A model generated the notes under the pieces. The model ran no database searches. It had not been told where the DNA came from and saw nothing but the letters and a program-made list of their open reading frames with translations. Source: a virus. Taken from it: DNA of 20,193 nucleotides. The stretch spans positions 1 to 20,193 of the IMG/VR virus record IMGVR_UViG_3300036770_000289; one strand, 5' to 3'. How positions within the stretch are numbered: position 1 is the stretch's first letter; each line of letters starts with the position of its first letter. Below are positions 7,457 through 14,101 of the stretch, piece by piece. Made by a program: the position numbers and the translations under genes.

Positions 7457-8179
7457 TCAGTAGAGATTGAGCGTTTTCCTGAGTTCCCTGAACTCCGTCA
7501 ACAACGATTGTGCAATCTCCGTTTGAGTCATTCCGTTGAAACGCGACAAGTCCTGCGGGTCATTCCACCAGCGTTCATCAAGTATCTCTGCGACACGACG
7601 ACTCTCATGCGGTTCACGCCACGTCGCCGCCTTCGGTGACGGACCGAACTTGACGGAACGAAACACCGACAAGTCACCCGGATCAAGGAACGCGCCATGC
7701 TGATACTTGAACCCAGGCGTGATACCTGGGCGATGTTGCGGTCGGTAGAAGAGTCGTGCGGGGTCTTTCGTCTGCGGGTCACCTGCAACATTGATTCGCT
7801 CCAAGAGCTGAATCCACACATCACTCCACATGTGCCCAGGCACAGGTTTGGCGAGCGGCAGAACCAAGTGCCAGTGCTCGTCACCTGACTGATGCGACCA
7901 TGTGGTGTAGGCGAGATACTCCAAGCCGTCGAGCTTGGCGTAGTCGAACGATTCGCCGTCCATGTCGACGACGAGACAGGTCACGTTCTTGACGTTGCGA
8001 TTGCCTCGAGTGGACAGGTGGTAATACTCGACCGGTGACCAGAGCTCACGGTTCGTCTTGTCGGCGTTCTCCACCGTGGATTCGAGCAGCGATTGCAACC
8101 CGTTCCACGAGATGGCAAAGTGCTTTGGCTTGACGCTCTTGACGTCGTCAAACTTCACTGCCTTGATTTCAGTAGGCAT
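7457..8179 (-). CDS. Primase-polymerase (AEP)-like protein (240 aa)
   Basis: The central block has the motif order of archaeo-eukaryotic-type primases in phages: 'TCLVVDMDGESF' with D72-x-D74 (motif I), 'YTTWSHQSGDEHWHLVLPLA' (91-110) with S95-H96 and H102/H104 (motif II region), and 'DPARLFYRPQHRPG' (139-152) resembling the 'dpsRlfylP' block. The C-terminal third has no helicase or zinc domain, so it is at most a stand-alone catalytic domain. It has a strong GGAGG six nt before the ATG and lies between the gp10-like and tape measure genes, an odd place for a replication gene. Activity cannot be judged from sequence alone; a nuclease/Rep-like fold is the main alternative. Confidence 0.6.
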   Translation of the reverse strand: MPTEIKAVKFDDVKSVKPKHFAISWNGLQSLLESTVENADKTNRELWSPVEYYHLSTRGNRNVKNVTCLVVDMDGESFDYAKLDGLEYLAYTTWSHQSGDEHWHLVLPLAKPVPGHMWSDVWIQLLERINVAGDPQTKDPARLFYRPQHRPGITPGFKYQHGAFLDPGDLSVFRSVKFGPSPKAATWREPHESRRVAEILDERWWNDPQDLSRFNGMTQTEIAQSLLTEFRELRKTLNLY

Positions 8180-8206
8180 GGCGGGCCTCCTACGGTCACC
8201 CTAGCG

Positions 8207-8812
8207 TCAGCGTGCCCCGATCGCAAGCTTCTTCAATACGCCCTCAATTGCGTTGGCGTACTCAATGGCAATGAATGACCGTGAGTCTCTGACCGCCTGC
8301 CAGAAGAAGTAGCCCTGCCTGCCGCGGTGACGCAAAAACTGCTTGGTCGTTGGTCGTCTGCGGCCACCGAACTCGGCACCGTAGAACACCATACCCATCG
8401 TCGCCGTACCCGGCTTCGGTATCTTCTTGCCCAAGAACGGACCTTCGATACCTGCCGTTCGCTGACGATTCGTGCGACTCTTCGACGGATAGCCGCGGTT
8501 GTGATCGAGCTTGATGGTCGGCACACGGTCACGCCTGGCACGCAACCCGTCAACCACGACTTGTGCCTGAGACCTGCCTGACGAGCCGGGGCGTTGCGGA
8601 CCGTGCTTGGGTTGTGACGCTGCGTTGGCTTTCGCCCGGTCAACGACGTGCTGGGCGACGACCTGGGCGGCGATGCGCATCTCCCTGTTGAAGTTCTCGT
8701 TCGCTTGGCTGGCTTCACGCAGGAACTTGAATAAGCCGTCTACGACGAAGGCGACTTCACCGGCGCGACCGACTGCCGCAGCTCCCGATGATGTGCGGGT
8801 GAGTTCTGCCAT
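8207..8812 (-). CDS. HK97 gp10-like/neck or tail-completion protein (201 aa)
   Basis: The N-terminal half is helical ('EVAFVVDGLFKFLREASQ', 'IAAQVVAQHVVDRAKANA'). A basic, Gly/Pro/Arg-rich middle follows ('KHGPQRPGSSGRSQAQVVV', 'RGYPSKSRTNRQRTAG'), and then 'MVFYGAEFGGRRRPTTKQF' and 'RHRGRQGYFFWQAVRDS'. The 'EFGg.r.....f....gr.GYFfw.avr' ending is typical of HK97 gp10-like and actinophage minor tail proteins that help join head and tail. It starts one base after the frameshift product's stop. Most siphophages place this gene before the tail tube; here it comes after the chaperones. Confidence 0.75.
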   Translation of the reverse strand: MAELTRTSSGAAAVGRAGEVAFVVDGLFKFLREASQANENFNREMRIAAQVVAQHVVDRAKANAASQPKHGPQRPGSSGRSQAQVVVDGLRARRDRVPTIKLDHNRGYPSKSRTNRQRTAGIEGPFLGKKIPKPGTATMGMVFYGAEFGGRRRPTTKQFLRHRGRQGYFFWQAVRDSRSFIAIEYANAIEGVLKKLAIGAR

Positions 8813-8813
8813 G

Positions 8814-9232
8814 TCAGCGATTGTACGGTGTGTTCGGGTTCTGTTTCACGAAACGCCAACGCAGATACGCCTGCATCGTGAACAACATTCGTGGAGACTC
8901 AGCCAACAGTTGAGACGGCGCGATGCCTGTCTCGCACGCCAGGTAGGCGATCAACCAGTGGGCTGAGTTCTCTCCAAAGGGCCGATCTTGGCCTCCTCAG
9001 TGGAGATGCTGATTGCTTCGACTGTCTCGGTCCATGCGTGGAACTCGAGGCTGGTGACGTTGCGACGCTTCTCGGAATGCCAAGCAAGCCAGGCGAGATC
9101 ACGCACTTTGAGGTCGTCTTCAATCTTTGCCATTGAGACATTGTGGATTTCTTCGTATTTGACGAAGTCCGCAAACTCGGCAACGGATGTGCGCACGCCG
9201 TCAGTGGTCGTGACGCTCAATGCGATTTTCAT
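8814..9232 (-). CDS. Tail assembly chaperone, -1 frameshift product (gpGT-like, about 139 aa)
   Basis: After CCCTTTG (8981-8975) a ribosome slipping by -1 continues in an open frame to TGA 8816-8814. It adds about 53 residues to the first 86, including 'AHWLIAYLACETGIAPSQLL' and 'AESPRMLFTMQAYLRWR'. The 'aYla.EtGi.PsqLl...prml.tm..yl' pattern is what is seen in T-extensions of actinophage chaperones, so this is unlikely to be chance. The extension has no start codon and SD of its own in a sensible place, and it ends one base before the next gene's ATG. This architecture is the well-known G/GT system of phage lambda and relatives. Confidence 0.88.
8951..9232 (-). CDS. Tail assembly chaperone, short form (gpG-like, 93 aa)
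   Basis: Short product of the chaperone pair that coats the tape measure before tail assembly. The sequence 'MKIALSVTTTDGVRTSVAE' leads to 'DLAWLAWHSEKRR' and 'TSLEFHAWTETVEAIS', common in actinophage chaperones ('f..W...v..i'). It ends PLERTQPTG with a TGA at 8953-8951. About 3 kb of other small genes are not needed to explain its place: it follows the tail tube directly. A -1 slippery site sits eight codons before its stop, giving the longer form listed separately. Confidence 0.85.
   Translation of the reverse strand: MKIALSVTTTDGVRTSVAEFADFVKYEEIHNVSMAKIEDDLKVRDLAWLAWHSEKRRNVTSLEFHAWTETVEAISISTEEAKIGPLERTQPTG
8975..8997 (-). promoter_or_regulatory. Programmed -1 frameshift signal (CCCTTTG with upstream SD-like AGGAGG)
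   Basis: The heptamer C-CCT-TTG (8981-8975) is an exact X-XXY-YYZ slippery site in the zero frame of the short chaperone. AGGAGG (8997-8992) lies ten nt before it. An SD-like element about ten nt upstream is the known stimulator of -1 frameshifting in E. coli dnaX. A short GGCC/GGCC inverted repeat lies between them. I see no strong hairpin just downstream. Confidence 0.85.
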
Positions 9233-9263
9233 TTTCTACCTCCGCAGGTTAGGTGGATTGGAA

Positions 9264-9668
9264 TCAGACCGTCTTGGTAATCGCGCCCGAAATTGGGAAG
9301 GTTACGTCGGCAGTAGCCAAGTCACCCACGGCTCCATTCACCGGCTGCCACTCGGTTACCAAAACACTGAATGCATAACTCGGGTTGCTGGTTGAGGCAG
9401 CAGCGGTGCCGTTGGGCTTGATGGTGCAGGTGACTGCGGTCGAGCCGACGAGCGGGAAGAAGATTCCGTCGATGGCGTTGTAGTCGTTGTGGATGCTGAA
9501 CGTCACCGAGTTGTCGATGAGGCCAGAGACGCGGGTGATTGCGCTCGATCCGAATGCGGTGGTTGCGACTTCGGCAGCGGTCGTTGACAGCGTCACCGAT
9601 GCCACGTTGGCCGAGATGTCGGTTCCGTTGAACACGATGTTCGCGTCTTTGAGGACCAGCTTTGCCAT
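9264..9668 (-). CDS. Major tail tube protein (134 aa)
   Basis: Opens 'AKLVLKDANIVFNGTDIS' followed by 'VASVTLSTTAAEVATTAFG', the usual start of small siphophage tail tube proteins. It continues through beta strands ('VTFSIHNDYNAIDGIFFPL', 'VTCTIKPNGTAAASTSNP') to 'FSVLVTEWQPVNGAVGDL' and 'DVTFPISGAI', the latter two matching the 'tv.a.v..w.PV.g.vGdla...vtf' ending of the family. It would polymerise around the tape measure. AGGAG lies ten nt upstream. It sits just before the tail chaperone, as expected. Confidence 0.85.
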   Translation of the reverse strand: MAKLVLKDANIVFNGTDISANVASVTLSTTAAEVATTAFGSSAITRVSGLIDNSVTFSIHNDYNAIDGIFFPLVGSTAVTCTIKPNGTAAASTSNPSYAFSVLVTEWQPVNGAVGDLATADVTFPISGAITKTV

Positions 9669-9670
9669 GA

Positions 9671-9841
9671 CTATTTGTCTCCTGCCTTATCGGCCTTTGA
9701 GGTTTTCTTGGATTCTTCGACCAGCGTGAGAACACCGGCTTGCAGCAACAACTCTACATTGTCGATTCCACTTCCGTCCACATGTCCACCGGGCTGAACG
9801 CCGGTGACGGGGAATGGTCCAGATACGAGGTATTTCGCCAC
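9671..9841 (-). CDS. Small connector-region protein (56 aa)
   Basis: A short gene fills the gap between the tail completion and tail tube genes. It starts with GTG at 9841, three nt after the previous TAG, and ends at TAG 9673-9671, two nt before the tail tube ATG. The product begins MAKYLVSGPFPVTGVQPGG and ends VEESKKTSKADKAGDK. The 'YxVxGPxxVxGxxPG' opening and the 'NVELLLQAGVL' core recall small proteins often found beside phage head-tail connectors, of unknown function. The Lys-rich tail is likely disordered. AGGAG inside its last codons serves the tail tube gene. Confidence 0.7.
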   Translation of the reverse strand: MAKYLVSGPFPVTGVQPGGHVDGSGIDNVELLLQAGVLTLVEESKKTSKADKAGDK

Positions 9842-9844
9842 GTT

Positions 9845-10255
9845 CTAAGCGTACACCGTGACCTTGAAATCGACCGCCAGATACAGCGTGTCGTTCGCGT
9901 CGATGTTGGTGAGGTTCTCGGCGTTCGTGACGATGAGGTCGTCGCAGACTCCGCCCAAGGTGCGGTCTGCCTCGATGGCGGCACGCAATGATTTCGCGCC
10001 ATCCCACGACATGTATTGATCCAACTGGTCTTGCGCAACTCGTTCTGCTGCTCGGTTGACCACGAGTGTGATCGTGAAGTTCATGACGACGCCACCGTTG
10101 TTCATGCCGGTCTGGTGGTAGGTGATGGTGTCGAGTGTTGGCCATGCGAACGGCGGGTTCACCTGATCGGGCTGGTAGTCGAATGCACGCAGACCCGAGA
10201 CGGTGTTGATGGCGGTCTTCAAGCCGTCTTTGACTTGGCTGATTGTGGCTGGCAT
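9845..10255 (-). CDS. Tail completion/terminator-like protein (136 aa)
   Basis: A small alpha/beta protein: 'SQVKDGLKTAINTVSGLRA', 'PTLDTITYHQTGMNNGG', 'MNFTITLVVNRAAERVAQ', 'WDGAKSLRAAIEADRTLGG', and a final strand 'LYLAVDFKVTVYA'. The order of helix, central strands, an 'aaie.d.tLgG' helix and a closing strand is that of phage tail terminator/completion proteins, which cap the tail tube at the neck. Its position between the connector and the tail tube agrees. Translation is coupled to the connector by TAATG. Confidence 0.7.
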   Translation of the reverse strand: MPATISQVKDGLKTAINTVSGLRAFDYQPDQVNPPFAWPTLDTITYHQTGMNNGGVVMNFTITLVVNRAAERVAQDQLDQYMSWDGAKSLRAAIEADRTLGGVCDDLIVTNAENLTNIDANDTLYLAVDFKVTVYA

Positions 10256-10881
10256 TAGGCGAACATCCGCATGCGTCGATACGGCTCGACGAGCTGAGCC
10301 ATGTCAGGGTCGAGGAATCGAGAGACGCGGATTGCGCCAAGATCGCCGAAGCCTGCGACGCCGAGCGGTGAATCGTATCGCTTGAAGATGCGTGACGACT
10401 GGATGATGCATGCCTGCTTGATCGGCTCTGGCACGCTCGCCCAACCGAAAAGAGCGGTGACTTGCACCAAGGCTTGTTCGCCGTAGTTGGCGTTGACGGT
10501 CGGGAACAGGTAGTCGCCGATGGCACGCAGTTTGTTGTAAGACCAGGTGAGTCCGTCGAGCACACCGTTCAACGGTTCGAGTTGGTAGTCGGTGGTTGCC
10601 CAGGTGACGTCGAAGTTGCCGTCTGCGAACGTGGAGGTCTTGAGGATGAATCCGCTAGTGGAATAGACGTCGTCGATGTCGCAGACGTATTCGGTGTTCG
10701 CCTGATAGACGCGGACGGTTGCCGAGGAGTATGCCCAGAACTGGCGGTTGCAGTAGCCATCGATGAGGCGTGATGCGGCACCGATGCAGTTGTCAATCAG
10801 CACATCATCGACGGTGTCGGCTGTCCCGATCCGTAGAGCTGCCTTGACTTCTGCCAATGTTGCGTAGCCGTTGGTCGCCAT
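10255..10881 (-). CDS. Head-tail connector (adaptor, gp6-like; 208 aa)
   Basis: Starts 'YATLAEVKAALRIGTADTVD' and continues 'VLIDNCIGAASRLIDGYCNRQF', the helical opening typical of phage head-tail adaptors that dock under the portal. A beta insertion follows (about 55-110), then 'PEPIKQACIIQSSRIFKRYDSP' (150-171) and a C-terminal 'DPDMAQLVEPYRRMR'. Length is normal for the family. The gene would normally lie directly after the capsid gene; here the sugar cassette separates them by about 4.6 kb. Its TAA overlaps the next ATG (TAATG). Confidence 0.8.
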   Translation of the reverse strand: MATNGYATLAEVKAALRIGTADTVDDVLIDNCIGAASRLIDGYCNRQFWAYSSATVRVYQANTEYVCDIDDVYSTSGFILKTSTFADGNFDVTWATTDYQLEPLNGVLDGLTWSYNKLRAIGDYLFPTVNANYGEQALVQVTALFGWASVPEPIKQACIIQSSRIFKRYDSPLGVAGFGDLGAIRVSRFLDPDMAQLVEPYRRMRMFA

Positions 10882-10893
10882 GACAGGTCAATC

Positions 10894-11529
10894 CTACTCA
10901 ACAGGTTCCCAAGCAGAACCCACGAACCTGAGTATCTCGCAGCCGTAGTCATTGCGCAATCGGTTGGCGACGATTCGCAACTGTTGCATCGCACCCTCGA
11001 ATGATGGGTCCACTCCACCAGTGCGGATGTATCCATCGAAGTTTGATTTGTCGCCAATCTTGCCCATGTCTACTCCAATGAGTCGCATCTCGGCACAGCC
11101 CATGTAGGCCGCAAGATGTATGGCGATTGCCGATGAGTTTCCACCGATGACCAATGAATCAGGGTCGGTAGGCCAGCCTTCTGTCGGATTCCATACTGGC
11201 CATCGTGGTCTGAATGTGATGTTGTTCCCGACTCCAGGATGAGTCGGTGTACGGTCGCCTGATACATCACAATCAGGAGTGACCATCAGCAAGTCTGGAC
11301 GTTTATCGCAAATCATCTGAATGTCTGGATGGTGACGTGAATAGTTTGAGGCCGTGATGTAGTTCTTGATGCCCCAAGAAAATGCGGATTGATTGATTGA
11401 CACGACCCGCTTGTCGTCGTAGAACTCGGGCGGTGTGGTCTCGAGGCTCGGGCCGGAGCCGACAACCCAGACGGTCTGTCCACTCCAGATACCTTTCAGG
11501 TCGCTAAGGGTCTGAGGCGTGGCGGCCAT
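10894..11529 (-). CDS. DUF115/Maf-like Rossmann protein (211 aa)
   Basis: The opening 'GQTVWVVGSGPSLETTP' (17-33) and the later 'GGNSSAIAIHLAAYMG', followed by 'EMRLIGVDMG', are the two typical blocks of the DUF115 (MptE-like/Maf) family. Bacterial Maf proteins are linked to adding nonulosonic acids to flagellin, and DUF115 proteins are frequent in phage and bacterial glycan clusters. It closes the cassette, so a sugar-transfer or sugar-handling role is inferred. It uses the ATG at 11529 with only a weak SD (GGGTGAAGA). Twelve nt separate it from the head-tail connector gene, the first clean gap after the run of overlaps. Confidence 0.7.
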   Translation of the reverse strand: MAATPQTLSDLKGIWSGQTVWVVGSGPSLETTPPEFYDDKRVVSINQSAFSWGIKNYITASNYSRHHPDIQMICDKRPDLLMVTPDCDVSGDRTPTHPGVGNNITFRPRWPVWNPTEGWPTDPDSLVIGGNSSAIAIHLAAYMGCAEMRLIGVDMGKIGDKSNFDGYIRTGGVDPSFEGAMQQLRIVANRLRNDYGCEILRFVGSAWEPVE

Positions 11530-12173
11530 TCTTCACCCGGTATCACTCGACCTTCCCTCAACAGGTTCGCAAAGATGATGACGTCGTTGACAGCTTGCTG
11601 GTCGTCGGTTGCGGTGAGTGCGTCGTTGTGTCGCTGCCACGTCCAACGAACAGCAGTATCAAATGTGGCCCGGTAGCCGTGGGCTCGCAGCTCGCACCAG
11701 TGAATCCAATCGACGTACTTGTGGCTGCGGTACGGAATCTTGCGCCACACTTCGGTTCTGATGATGGCGAGTCCTGGCATGCCGTTATGCCCGAGATCGA
11801 GCAGCCGTTCATATTGGTCGGGTGTGCCGTAGCAGAGACCGCCGTTCCAACGCCCAGCCACGTTCACCGCATCGCCATCCAGGACGAGCCCTTGGAAGAA
11901 GTCGGCGTCCATCGTGTCGTCAACAGGCAGATGCGTCGCCCACTCGGATTCGACCGCACGCACGGCAATGTTTGCGCACGGCCAGATACGCGAATCCCAA
12001 TAGTTGATAACCCGCCACCAGCCAGGCACCTTCACATCTGCGTTCGTGACGAGGATGACCTCCTGCGGCTGCACCGTCAACCGCTCAACCGACGCAACGA
12101 ACCGTTCACCGAACCGTTCCCAATAGTTGCGGTCGAACGGAGAGATGATTGCTACTGGCGCGTGCGATACCAC
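11496..12173 (-). CDS. GT-A-like glycosyltransferase-family protein (225 aa)
   Basis: The N-terminal part reads like a GT2-type Rossmann domain: 'APVAIISPFDRNYWERF', then 'QEVILVTNADVKVPGWW' (37-53), and 'THLPVDDTMDADFF' (80-93), with D85-D86 as the candidate DxD-like metal site. 'GMPGLAIIRTEVWRKIPY' and 'KYVDWIHWCELRAHGYRA' resemble acceptor-side segments of GT2 proteins. The match is weaker than for the two genes upstream, so the exact family is uncertain. It uses a GTG start at 12173 with AAAGG rather far upstream. It overlaps the DUF115-like gene by 34 nt, the longest overlap in the cassette. Confidence 0.65.
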   Translation of the reverse strand: MVSHAPVAIISPFDRNYWERFGERFVASVERLTVQPQEVILVTNADVKVPGWWRVINYWDSRIWPCANIAVRAVESEWATHLPVDDTMDADFFQGLVLDGDAVNVAGRWNGGLCYGTPDQYERLLDLGHNGMPGLAIIRTEVWRKIPYRSHKYVDWIHWCELRAHGYRATFDTAVRWTWQRHNDALTATDDQQAVNDVIIFANLLREGRVIPGEEWPPRLRPLAT

Positions 12174-12886
12174 GATGCGGGAGCCTTTCCATCCAGAATC
12201 ATCTTCGGCAACCGAGCATCAAGCTCGGCATCCTCAAACAAGCCTTCGCCACGAATCGACCTGCCAATCGTGTAGTTCTTCTCCATGAACGCCTCCGGTT
12301 CGGCGACCATCAGTTCTTGGTGGCAGAACTCACGCATCTTGTTCGCCGCCCATTCTGGGCCACCCATCCACGACAGATGCCACCCCGACCTCAGGACGGG
12401 CATTGAGTAGCGTCCAGAACGCGCCTGTTGCGCCGAAACGGGTCGGGTGCCCCAAGGACCGCCCACCGCCGTGAACTCGTCATCCAGACGCCAATAGACG
12501 CTCATGACGGTCCGTTTCATCACCCAAGCCCGCCACTGCCCATAGGCAAGCGTCTGAATGTCCTCAGGGTCCCAAATCTCGTCACAGTCACACACCGTCA
12601 CAATGTCCTGCTCGTGAGGCTGGAACTCTTCCACGATGCGGAACAGGTGGTCACGCTGGGCGTGTTCGGCAGCCCAACCCCACGGCCCGTGATGCGCGAA
12701 CGTCCGATACACCACCTTCGGGTGGTTTGCGTGCCGCGGCTCCAACCCGGTCTTCTTGCGTCGACCCATGAACGTCGACTCACCCTCCAAGATGATGAAC
12801 TTGTCCACCGCATCCTCAAGGTGACTGAGCCGCACATCAAGCATGTCAGCTTCCTGGTTGTAGAGCATGAGGTCAAAAACGCGCAC
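12152..12886 (-). CDS. GT17-like glycosyltransferase (244 aa)
   Basis: The pattern is that of glycosyltransferase family 17, named after eukaryotic beta-1,4-mannosyl-glycoprotein N-acetylglucosaminyltransferase. It shows 'VFDLMLYNQEADMLDVRLS' (3-21), 'DAVDKFIILEGESTFMGR' (25-42), then 'WAAEHAQRDHLFR' (71-83) and the acidic 'IVTVCDCDEIWDPEDI' (95-110), with D100-C-D102-E103 as the likely metal/donor site. Members also occur in giant viruses, bacteria and phages; the substrate of phage copies is not known to me. It uses a GTG start at 12886 with GGGGAG close upstream. It overlaps both neighbours, by 14 nt upstream and 22 nt downstream. Confidence 0.75.
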   Translation of the reverse strand: MRVFDLMLYNQEADMLDVRLSHLEDAVDKFIILEGESTFMGRRKKTGLEPRHANHPKVVYRTFAHHGPWGWAAEHAQRDHLFRIVEEFQPHEQDIVTVCDCDEIWDPEDIQTLAYGQWRAWVMKRTVMSVYWRLDDEFTAVGGPWGTRPVSAQQARSGRYSMPVLRSGWHLSWMGGPEWAANKMREFCHQELMVAEPEAFMEKNYTIGRSIRGEGLFEDAELDARLPKMILDGKAPASWYRTRQ

Positions 12887-13448
12887 GACTTCTCCCCATC
12901 AGCAATACACGGTCATCGTTGATAACCATCTTCTTGTGCAACTCAAAGTGCGTCTCAACCTGACGAATCAAATCATCAAGCGAAGGAACGTGCCAATGCG
13001 TCGGACTCGTGATGTATTCATTCACAATGATCCAATCGGCGCACGCAGCAGCCCTTACGATCACCCGTCGCCATTCCTCTTGGTAGACGAGGCTGTAGCT
13101 GCATACTGCAAGTTCGTATTCACCGCTCGCCGTCGCAGCGATACCGTCACCATGACGAAAGTCCACATCAGGAAAAGAACTGCGTGCTTTTCGTATTGCC
13201 GTCTCGGAGACATCAAAGCCGACGACTTTGCGGCCGGGTATCGCCCATTTGTGTGTCTTGCTTCCTTTTCCGCAACCGATGTCAAGAATGCTGCTAAACG
13301 CCCGAGAACCAATCAGCATGTCAACCAACTGAAACTCCATAACTCGAAGGTCTGACATCGACCAAGCATCAAATCCTTCTTCGTCTTCGGCTTGATAAAG
13401 ACGCTCAAAGTCACCAGGCGGTTGCAAGTATTTGTGCCAAAAAGCCAT
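12873..13448 (-). CDS. Class I SAM-dependent methyltransferase (191 aa)
   Basis: Motif I is clear ('SSILDIGCGKGSKTHKW'), followed by the acidic end of strand beta-2 ('KVVGFDVSETAIRKA'), a motif with 'DVDFRHGDGIA', and 'GEYELAVCSYSLVY' at the position of motif IV. This is the small-molecule/sugar type of Rossmann methyltransferase; there is no DNA-methyltransferase catalytic motif such as DPPY or PCQ. Given its place between glycosyltransferases, sugar O-methylation is the best guess. The ATG at 13448 overlaps the preceding TGA (TGATG), which favours it over the in-frame TTG at 13457. Its end overlaps the next gene by 14 nt. Confidence 0.8.
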   Translation of the reverse strand: MAFWHKYLQPPGDFERLYQAEDEEGFDAWSMSDLRVMEFQLVDMLIGSRAFSSILDIGCGKGSKTHKWAIPGRKVVGFDVSETAIRKARSSFPDVDFRHGDGIAATASGEYELAVCSYSLVYQEEWRRVIVRAAACADWIIVNEYITSPTHWHVPSLDDLIRQVETHFELHKKMVINDDRVLLMGRSRARF

Positions 13449-14101
13449 CAATCCCAACCCAACTCTCTGCGTCGCTGCAACTCGTAATCAACCAAATCCT
13501 CCCAAGGCTGATTCAGCCGCTCATTGAACCGTTGCAGATTCGCTTGGAACGTGAGAGAGTTTCGTTGCTGAAACTTCTCACTCGATGCCAGGGTGCTCGA
13601 GTTGCGATGGTTGATTGCCGCCGTCGACTGCACGATTTCAACGCCTGCACGCTGGGCACGCACCTCGTAATCATTGTCCTCGAAGTAAGCGGGATGGAAG
13701 CCCTCATGAAACAACCCGACCTTGGCAACCACCTCAGCCCCAATCCACACGCATGACCAGTTCGGTTTGCCGCCGAGCACGATGTTGTCGGGTCGACAGT
13801 TCGCATAAAACGCCTGCGTCCCACCCTCACCGAACTGGATGTCGTGATTCACAATCATCCAACCAGGTGAGAACGGTGTCGCCTTGATACCCAGATTCCA
13901 CGACGCCGCGACACCGAGATTGTTCGGCATCCGCCACACATAGATTTCCGACGCCTTATGCGTCCGCACATTCCACTCCGAGTTGCCGTTGTCGATGCAA
14001 AGCAGCTTCCCTATCTTGCCCTCGAACGACAGCAGCATCGCATCCACCCGCCAATGCTCCGTGAGCACCGGCACGATTACGACTGGGACGATCGGCACCA
14101 C
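13448..14101 (-). CDS. Glycosyltransferase, GT-A fold, GT2-like (217 aa)
   Basis: The N-terminus 'VPIVPVVIVPVLTEHW' is followed by 'LCIDNGNSEW', the first nucleotide-sugar strand of GT2 enzymes, then 'RMPNNLGVAASWNLGI' (58-72), a strong GT2/rhamnosyltransferase-type motif. The metal-binding position is 'VNHDIQFG' (84-91), a variant of DxD. 'FHPAYFEDNDYEVRAQRAG' (135-153) matches the acceptor/catalytic ED region. The enzyme is short and has no TM anchor, so it is likely soluble. It uses a GTG start at 14101 with GGAG eight bases upstream, inside the end of the GT4-like gene. Its stop overlaps the methyltransferase ATG by one base. Confidence 0.8.
   Translation of the reverse strand: MVPIVPVVIVPVLTEHWRVDAMLLSFEGKIGKLLCIDNGNSEWNVRTHKASEIYVWRMPNNLGVAASWNLGIKATPFSPGWMIVNHDIQFGEGGTQAFYANCRPDNIVLGGKPNWSCVWIGAEVVAKVGLFHEGFHPAYFEDNDYEVRAQRAGVEIVQSTAAINHRNSSTLASSEKFQQRNSLTFQANLQRFNERLNQPWEDLVDYELQRRRELGWD

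Noticed and set aside
9687-10565. Minus-strand frame of 292 codons across the connector and tail-completion genes
   Set aside because: It overlaps two recognisable genes and the 56-aa gene in a different frame. Its Arg/His/Ser-rich sequence shows no domain.
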